Of a DNA stretch of 64,000 nucleotides, positions 58,725-64,000 are shown piece by piece. The notes under the pieces are model-generated. The model was given only the letters and a program-made list of their open reading frames with translations, made no database searches and was not told where the DNA came from. The stretch's first letter is position 1, and each line of letters starts with the position of its first letter. Made by a program: the position numbers and the translations under genes. The stretch comes from JAICUF01 sp038250675 (GTDB lineage: Bacteria > Gemmatimonadota > Gemmatimonadetes > Gemmatimonadales > GWC2-71-9): the NCBI GenBank assembly GCA_038250675.1, contig JBBSCB010000001.1:218242-282241 (forward strand), written 5' to 3'.

Positions 58725-59102
58725 ATGGGTTCCAGTCACATGGTCGTCTGCTCGGCGTGCGCGCATCGCTTTCGGATCATGGCCGGCCCGGGGATGAGAT
58801 TCCTGATGCTTCATTGCGATCGATGCGGGCGGGACAAAGGCGTCGGCTTCGACGCATTCGGCGGCAACCTCGAGGCGAGCGCCGTCGGGCTCGGCCCCTA
58901 CACACTGGAGCGGGCCCGGGACATGGAATGGCCTGAGCCGATCAGGGCCCGGCGCGCCGAGCTGCGCCAGCGGGTGGAGGCGATCGCCGGGTCCTGCCCG
59001 TGCGGTGGCGCGTTCAGTCCGGACGCGCCCGCGCGCTGCCCCGAGTGCGGCTCCGATCAATTCGTACTCGAGCCGGGTGACGCCCCGATTCTCTTCGATT
59101 GA
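58725..59102 (+). CDS. Zinc-ribbon protein
   Basis: 125 residues with two CxxC pairs near the N-terminus (VCSACAHRF, HCDRCGRDK) and two near the C-terminus (SCPCGG, RCPECGS), likely two zinc ribbons with a helical linker (RARRAELRQRVEAIAG). GAGGAG precedes ATG 58725. No enzyme motif; a nucleic-acid or protein adaptor role is possible. Its stop overlaps the next frame by 4 bases. Confidence 0.6.
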   Translation: MGSSHMVVCSACAHRFRIMAGPGMRFLMLHCDRCGRDKGVGFDAFGGNLEASAVGLGPYTLERARDMEWPEPIRARRAELRQRVEAIAGSCPCGGAFSPDAPARCPECGSDQFVLEPGDAPILFD

Positions 59103-59416
59103 TCGCCAACCGAACCCGCCGTCGGCCGGATTTCAAATTCACATGGGTAGAGAAGATTTGCCATTCCTTCGGCGGGAAGTATGTCGAGTTGGTCCCCAAC
59201 GAGCTGATCCGCTATACCGACAGCTTCGACGACCCGACTCTGCCGGGAGAAATGCAGATGACCGTCACGCTCAAGAAAGTGTCCGTCGGCACCGAGGTGA
59301 CGATCGTGCAGGAGGGGATTCCCGAAGTCATTGCGGCCGAGGCGTGCTATCTGGACTGGCAGGAATCGCTCGTGCTGCTGGGCAAGCTGGTTGAGGCCGA
59401 GATTCCCGATCAGTGA
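59099..59416 (+). pseudogene. SRPBCC protein, N-terminally truncated
   Basis: From about residue 13 it reads as the middle and end of an AHSA1-like protein (FGGKYVELVPNELIRYTDSF, EMQMTVTLKKVSVGTEVTIV, LDWQESLVLLGKLVEAEIPD). The usual first 45 residues (binding-cavity strand and WxALTxPExxxxW) are missing and the new start lies in the zinc-ribbon stop. It may still be translated by coupling. Confidence 0.6.
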
Positions 59417-59505
59417 GCCGAATGCAGGCCTGATCGCGCGTGATCTGCAGGGCCTGGTGGCCCGTCCGGCCCGATACGCGACGATCTCATTCGGAGGCGC
59501 CCCGC

Positions 59506-60804
59506 ATGGTTCGGTCCCCGTCGTTGCTGAGAACGCCGGCCGGCCGTCGCAAGGCCGGCGCCGTTGTCGCCGTGCTGTTGGTCGCCGGCGCGGTCGCCGC
59601 CTTTGTGCACTGGCGCGCAATACGGTGCTGCGCGCCGCTGTCAGTGACCGTCGATGCCGACGAGCCCATGCCGTTCGACAGCGCCCGCGCCCGCGCGGGC
59701 GAGGACTTCGCTGCCCGGCTCGTGGCCCTTGTCAGCAAGGGGAATGCGGGGGACAACGTCTTCATCTCCCCGATCAGCGCGCAGCTCGCGCTGTCCATGG
59801 TCTACAACGGCGCCGCCGGTGAGACCCGCCGTGCAATGGCGAAGGCACTGGGAGTCGATACCGACAGTCTGGGCGCCTTCAACCGCGGCAACGCCGCGCT
59901 GATCCGGCACCTGGCCGCCAGCCGGGACGTAACGCTCGAGATCGCGAACTCATTGTGGGGAAAGAGTGATGTCCCCTTCACTCCGGCATTTCTGGACCGG
60001 GTGCGATCCAACTACCAGGCCGAGGTGGCTTCGCTCGACCTCGGATCACCGGAGGCGATGAAGCGGATCAACAATTGGGTGTCGGCCAGGACGCACAAGC
60101 GGATTCCTTCCATTCTCGACCAGCCATCCGGAGGCGTGCTGGTGCTGCTCAACGCCGTATACTTCAAGGGCAAGTGGCGCAAGCAGTTCGAGAAGCGCGC
60201 CACCACCGACCGGCCGTTCCATCTGGCATCGGGAGTCACGGTGCAGCGGCCGACGATGGTGAACACCTCCTGGTACGACTACGGTCGCGACCGGAACTAC
60301 CAGGCGCTGAGACTGCAGTACAAGGGGGACGGCCAGAGCATGTACGTGCTGCTTCCCGACTCCGGCGTTCCGGTGAGCGCGCTTTACGCCCAGCTCGGCA
60401 GCTCGGCCTCCGCACGATGGCATGACATGTCGTCGGTCGAGGTGAACCTGATGCTCCCCCGCTTCACGCTGGAATACGGCGTTGACCTGATGGCCTCGCT
60501 CACCGAGCTTGGCATGGGCGTGGCGCTGGACCCCCAGCGCGCCGACTTCAGTGGCATGGTGACGGCCGAGTATCTCGCCGGGCAGCGCCTGTTCATTTCC
60601 GGTGCCGTACAGAAGACGTTCGTCGACGTGAACGAGGAGGGGACCGAGGCCGCCGCGGCGACGAAGGTGACGATGGGAGCCACCGCCGTCGCGCCGCAGT
60701 ACCGGCCAAGGGATTTCGTCGTGGATCGGCCCTTCCTGGTCGTGATCCGGGACGACGCGACGGGCGCAGTGCTGTTCGTGGGCCGGATCATGGACCCGCA
60801 CTGA
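59506..60804 (+). CDS. Serpin with N-terminal membrane anchor
   Basis: 432 residues. A hydrophobic segment (about 16-33) would anchor or export it. The serpin fold shows NVFISPISAQLALSMVYNGA, LVLLNAVYFKGKW and VDRPFLVVIRDDATGAVLFVG. The hinge EEGTEAAAAT (377-386) has the small residues needed for loop insertion, so it should be inhibitory. Counting from the conserved P15 glycine (G379), P1 would be T393 and P1' A394, which suggests an elastase- or subtilisin-like target; that count is inference. Confidence 0.92.
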   Translation: MVRSPSLLRTPAGRRKAGAVVAVLLVAGAVAAFVHWRAIRCCAPLSVTVDADEPMPFDSARARAGEDFAARLVALVSKGNAGDNVFISPISAQLALSMVYNGAAGETRRAMAKALGVDTDSLGAFNRGNAALIRHLAASRDVTLEIANSLWGKSDVPFTPAFLDRVRSNYQAEVASLDLGSPEAMKRINNWVSARTHKRIPSILDQPSGGVLVLLNAVYFKGKWRKQFEKRATTDRPFHLASGVTVQRPTMVNTSWYDYGRDRNYQALRLQYKGDGQSMYVLLPDSGVPVSALYAQLGSSASARWHDMSSVEVNLMLPRFTLEYGVDLMASLTELGMGVALDPQRADFSGMVTAEYLAGQRLFISGAVQKTFVDVNEEGTEAAAATKVTMGATAVAPQYRPRDFVVDRPFLVVIRDDATGAVLFVGRIMDPH

Positions 60805-60846
60805 GCGGCACGCCGCCGGGCTGACTGACGGTGTACCGGTGCAGCG

Positions 60847-61401
60847 TCAATGGCTGATGGACAGGCCGACCACCACCGCGCCGTCGCGGACGGGCGCGAT
60901 CGCCACCCGGGCCACCGGTTGCCCATGCCGCCATCGGGTCGTCGATCCGGACATCAATCCGACCAAGGCCCCGCCCGCCATTCCCAGCACACCACCGACC
61001 ACCAGGCCATCAACGGCGGAGACACAGAATCCTCCATCGGAGCACTCATAGCCGTTGTGCAATGCGGCGCCGGCGATCAAGCCGACGCCCCCCACGATCG
61101 CTCCGCCGATCCAGGTACCCCGCAGCACGTTGCCGCCGAGTGAGCGGTGGCCGACGGCGATGTCGATCCGCCGGATCCGGGATTGGGGAATCGTGTCGAC
61201 GCCCCGGCGACCACGATCGACCACAAGACTGGAATCCGTGTGTGCGACCAGCGTACCGATGGTCTGCGCGGGGGACGCGTGGGGTGAATCGGGTGTGAAC
61301 AGGATGCGGATTCGCGCGCCCGGCGCCGGGCTGACGGCTTGCGCGGCGGCGGGTCCGGAGCCGATGACGAGGAGGGCAAGGAACACGGATCGGGTCCGCA
61401 T
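60847..61401 (-). CDS. Exported glycine-rich membrane-associated protein
   Basis: 184 residues with a signal peptide (SVFLALLVIGSGPAAAQA). A beta-rich part (GARIRILFTPD, TLVAHTDSSLVVDRG, IPQSRIRRIDIAVG) precedes two glycine-rich hydrophobic stretches with a CSDGGFC loop between them. This layout is common in Gemmatimonadota lists of unknowns; no function is known. Confidence 0.6.
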   Translation of the reverse strand: MRTRSVFLALLVIGSGPAAAQAVSPAPGARIRILFTPDSPHASPAQTIGTLVAHTDSSLVVDRGRRGVDTIPQSRIRRIDIAVGHRSLGGNVLRGTWIGGAIVGGVGLIAGAALHNGYECSDGGFCVSAVDGLVVGGVLGMAGGALVGLMSGSTTRWRHGQPVARVAIAPVRDGAVVVGLSISH

Positions 61402-61576
61402 GAGGGCCTCACTGAGGAAAGACAGGCACCTGGTGGTCGCGGTCACAATACCGGCTCCCTGTCCCCTGAGCGTGACCTGTCCGAGGCGGTCCGCTCCCGG
61501 TGCGTTCCGGAGTCCGAAGCTGCGCCAAGATACAGCCCGGTCGGAACGAGTGCGACCAGTACATGGCCCGCACTGC

Positions 61577-61867
61577 TCAGTTGCGGAAACGGAGGGCATG
61601 GTTGAACCCACCGGTCAGCTTGCCCACCCATTTCCCGGTTGCCGAATGCATCGCCGACTGGTTCGTCTCGTCCTGCCCTTCGCGCTCGCTGGCGTTGACG
61701 CGCTCGGCGAACGATCGCGCCGCCCAGGCCGACGAATCCACGGCGCCGATCTGCAGGCCGAAGACTCCCTGCGAGTAGTCGTAGGCCGAGCTGTCGAGAT
61801 CGCCCGGGATCATGAAGAGCTGCCAGAACTTCTCGTCGGGCGTCATCCGCGCGTGCAGATCCCGCAC
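61577..61867 (-). pseudogene. GH3 beta-glucosidase N-terminal fragment
   Basis: Begins LHARMTPDEKFWQLFMIPGD and DYSQGVFGLQIGA, the first 55 residues of a GH3-like domain, then departs after SFAERVNASERE into unrelated sequence. No barrel or catalytic Asp follows. Confidence 0.6.
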
Positions 61868-62040
61868 CCGTTCGGCGGCAACCGTGGTGTGATTCGGGTG
61901 GCACGGTAGTGCGACTGGACCCAGGCGGCTGCAGTCTTTCCGCGTTCGGCCGCGGATGGTAGCATGTCACCGGGTCAGGTGGCGCTCGCTGGGGCTGTGC
62001 GCGGGTCCAATACCAGTCAGGCCTCCGAATGAAGGGTACG

Positions 62041-62486
62041 ATGAACTATCTCGTTGCGGCACTCGCGCTTGTGGCGCTTTCGGCCTGTGATGGGACCGCT
62101 CCCGTCCTGGATGTCCGCGTGCTCGGTCCAGCCGAGCAACTCGCGCGTGGCGGCGTGGCTTCGGCCACAGTCCAATCGGTGGCGGATGGGACGTTTCGGT
62201 TGCGCGTGCGCCTCATCAGCGTACCGGCCGCCTCCAGCAGCCCGGACACGATCACCGTCTGGGTCGGAGCTGTCCGCCCACCCACGATGGCGGCCGCTAT
62301 CGGGCCGTCCGCGAAATCGCACTCGACGCCGGCGGCAGCACGCGCGTGCTGCCCGCCGGCTCGATCGCGGTGCTCGACGGGGGAATACGGCATCGCGTAA
62401 GCTCCACCCCAGGTGGGATGCTGCTTCTCACGCTGGCGGGCTCCCCCCGAGACGGGGATGAGCCGTCCGCTGTCGCGACCTCTTGA
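62041..62486 (+). pseudogene. Lipoprotein with cupin-like C-terminus, frameshifted
   Basis: The first frame has a lipobox signal (VALALVALSAC) and runs through TFRLRVRLISVPA to TITVWVGAV near 62275. The sense then continues in another frame as DGGRYRAVREIALDAGGSTR, VLPAGSIAVLDGGIRHRVSS and GGMLLLTLAGSP, a cupin-like pattern, ending at TGA 62484. A one-base indel near 62270-62285 explains both. Confidence 0.6.
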
Positions 62487-62839
62487 CTCAAGGTCATGAG
62501 ACAGGCCGGGGATCGGCGAGCGATCGGCCGTCCGGCAAGGCGACTGCGCGGTCCGATCGGCGATCTCCACGTCTTCGTCTCCGGCGGGCGCGATCTCCGG
62601 CTCCTGCTCAGCAGCCGACGAACTCCTCGGTCCGGAGGTTGTCTTCGTTGACGTGGAGGTTCACCAGCAGCGCACGCAAAGCCTTGACCATGCCTGGATG
62701 GCCGACCTGACCTTGCCGATGGCATCGATGAACAAGGTTTGCGCAGGGAGATGCCGGCCAATTCGCCGAAGTATCGGGTACGCTCCACGGGACTACCTGT
62801 CGCGCGTGTGGTTGGCCGTGAACACCTCAACGTCTGCAA
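62487..62839. other. Region without recognised gene
   Basis: 353 bases. A 27-codon minus-strand frame at 62608-62691 (MVKALRALLVNLHVNEDNLR) looks protein-like but matches nothing I recognise; it may be a relic. Confidence 0.4.
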
Positions 62840-63055
62840 TCAGCCATGCGTCCTCTTCAGCGCCGAGCCCTTGTGAAGCGCGACGTGGTCAGTCGTGTCG
62901 CTCCTGATTTCGTACTGCGGCTCCTCCGGGCTCGCGTGGTGGGTATAGCCCTTGTAGGCGACGTCCTTCGTGTGCACCCGGATGATGTGGCCGCGGACGT
63001 GCCCCGCCTCCGAGTTCCAGGTGACGTGATCACCGACCTTGAACCGTTTGGTCAT
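62840..63055 (-). CDS. HVA1/TUDOR-domain (DUF2945) protein
   Basis: 71 residues: FKVGDHVTWNSEAGHVRGHI, then YTHHASPEEPQYEIRSDTTDH and HKGSALKR, the DUF2945 hypervirulence-associated TUDOR-like domain. ATG 63055 begins the domain. Often found as a single small protein; role unknown. Confidence 0.85.
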   Translation of the reverse strand: MTKRFKVGDHVTWNSEAGHVRGHIIRVHTKDVAYKGYTHHASPEEPQYEIRSDTTDHVALHKGSALKRTHG

Positions 63056-63078
63056 GCCGGGTGTCTCCAGTTGAGGGT

Positions 63079-64000
63079 TCATGGCTCGCGTCGGCCCTGC
63101 GGCGGACGCCGGTTGCTGCGGACTCTCGGAGCCGGCGCGATGAGTCCACGGTCCAGCAGTTGCGCACCCAGTGAGTAGAAGTAGAGATAGCCCCGGTACT
63201 TGCCGAACCCGTCGATCAGCGTCGTCGAGAGTGGCCCGGGAGGCAATGCCAGGAGCGCACCGAGGCCGCGGGCGGCGCCGGTGTCATGGGGCGGGAACAC
63301 CTCCATGCGACCGAATCCGCGAAGCAGGATGACCGCCGCCGTCCACGGGCCGATGCCCTGCTCCGCCGTGAGCGCTGCGAGCGCATCGGGCGTGGAGAGC
63401 GCCGTGAACGTCTCCTCCCTCAGTTCGCCTGATGCGATCCGTGCCGCGAGCCGCCGCAGGGTCTCGGCCTTCTGCCGGCTCAGCCCCACCGCCCGCAGTG
63501 TTGCGAGGTCTGCTTCGGCGACGACCCCCGGTTCCGGAAATGCGAACCACCGGGTTCCATCGACTACGACGCTGGCTCCGAAACGATCGACCAGGCGCCC
63601 CAGAATTGACACGCCCGCGTCGAGACTGAGCTGCTGAAACGGAATCACGCTTCCGAAGGTCTCGAAGAGACTCGGAAAGCGCGGCGGTCGGAAGCCGCGA
63701 AGGGCGAGCGCCGTCACGCGAAGCCCCTTCTTCCGCTCCGCCCACCGCTGGACCGCCGCCGGATCCAGGTCCAGTCCCAACGTCCGCCGGAGGGATGCCG
63801 CGACGAACGCTTCGGTCGCGGGCGACGCGGGACCATTCAGAATGGCGAAGCGGACATCCGGCTCGTCGATCGACCCCACGTTGCGACTCTCGACGAGCCG
63901 CACGCCGTCCGTGGTGGAGTACGCACGACGATATCGATTGCCCACCCAGATGCTCACACGGTTCGTGGGCCGGCGCTGCAGCAGGCGTACGGTCGCCTCG
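63079..64000 (-). CDS. AlkA-type DNA-3-methyladenine glycosylase (cut by window edge)
   Basis: The frame continues past the right edge (upstream reading TVRLLQRRPTNRV), so the true start lies outside. The helix-hairpin-helix GPD part has SVIPFQQLSLDAG, EQGIGPWTAAVILLRGFGRM and FPPHDTGAARGL, whose Asp (codon 63282-63284) is the catalytic residue position. It removes alkylated bases in base-excision repair. If the missing part includes an Ada-like or AlkA N-terminal domain, the protein would be longer. Confidence 0.85.
   Translation of the reverse strand, partial: EATVRLLQRRPTNRVSIWVGNRYRRAYSTTDGVRLVESRNVGSIDEPDVRFAILNGPASPATEAFVAASLRRTLGLDLDPAAVQRWAERKKGLRVTALALRGFRPPRFPSLFETFGSVIPFQQLSLDAGVSILGRLVDRFGASVVVDGTRWFAFPEPGVVAEADLATLRAVGLSRQKAETLRRLAARIASGELREETFTALSTPDALAALTAEQGIGPWTAAVILLRGFGRMEVFPPHDTGAARGLGALLALPPGPLSTTLIDGFGKYRGYLYFYSLGAQLLDRGLIAPAPRVRSNRRPPQGRREP

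Noticed and set aside
1..64000. CRISPR arrays, tRNA or rRNA genes
   Set aside because: No regularly spaced direct repeats and no cloverleaf or rRNA-like sequence were noticed on reading both strands; a tRNA search by program was not possible.

Overview
The window is GC-rich DNA dense in exported (Tat and lipoprotein) enzymes, with a Ser/Thr kinase fused to a PD40-type propeller, a membrane-tethered SARP/BTAD-type regulator, an M16 peptidase and 4-base ATGA/GTGA gene couplings. This suits a soil Gemmatimonadota-like bacterium; that is inference from gene content, as no rRNA or marker gene is present.

Layout. (1) 1-2.8 kb: sugar nucleotidyltransferase (cut by the edge), GHMP sugar kinase, orphan Phd antitoxin, higBA. 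(2) 2.9-26.4 kb: a large sugar-processing region. It holds exoglycosidases GH20, GH29 and GH89, two DUF1080 proteins, two Gfo/Idh/MocA oxidoreductases, two GMC oxidoreductases each paired with a gluconate-2-dehydrogenase-subunit-3-like partner, two xylose-isomerase-like TIM-barrel proteins, a NagB/PIG-L fusion, an NHS-type permease and CutC. Most of it forms two translationally coupled convergent units. The set resembles known 3-keto-glycoside routes (C3 oxidation, then cleavage) plus GlcNAc catabolism. (3) 26.5-30.4 kb: Fic protein with its own inverted-repeat operators, DUF1801, ArsR/SRPBCC pair, Tat protein.

(4) About 30.6-38.9 kb is the most notable part: a run of short unrelated genes, mostly on the + strand, separated by integron attC-like sites (GCCTAAC ... 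GTTAGGC with imperfect hairpin arms and extrahelical bases). No integron integrase is visible, so this looks like a CALIN (cluster of attC sites lacking an integrase). Cassettes: RidA lipoprotein (an IS481-type element sits between gene and attC), DUF1579-like, Mrr N-terminal-like, DUF4160/DUF2442, an inverted copy of the ArsR/SRPBCC pair, a small membrane protein, SDR, DoxX-like, DUF3303. Relics of genes from elsewhere in the window also lie inside it.

(5) 38.9-45.8 kb: catalase, YCII pseudogene, secreted protein, BTAD regulator, VOC protein, and a stretch of fused gene relics (DUF4160, M3 peptidase, multicopper oxidase). (6) 45.8-51.7 kb: M16 peptidase, PD40 Ser/Thr kinase, small membrane protein. 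(7) 51.8-56.4 kb: coupled ackA-xfp-fba, a phosphoketolase bypass giving acetyl phosphate and ATP. (8) 56.4-64 kb: FAD monooxygenase, lipoproteins, zinc-ribbon protein, serpin, several truncated or frameshifted genes, HVA1/TUDOR protein and an AlkA-type DNA glycosylase running off the right edge.
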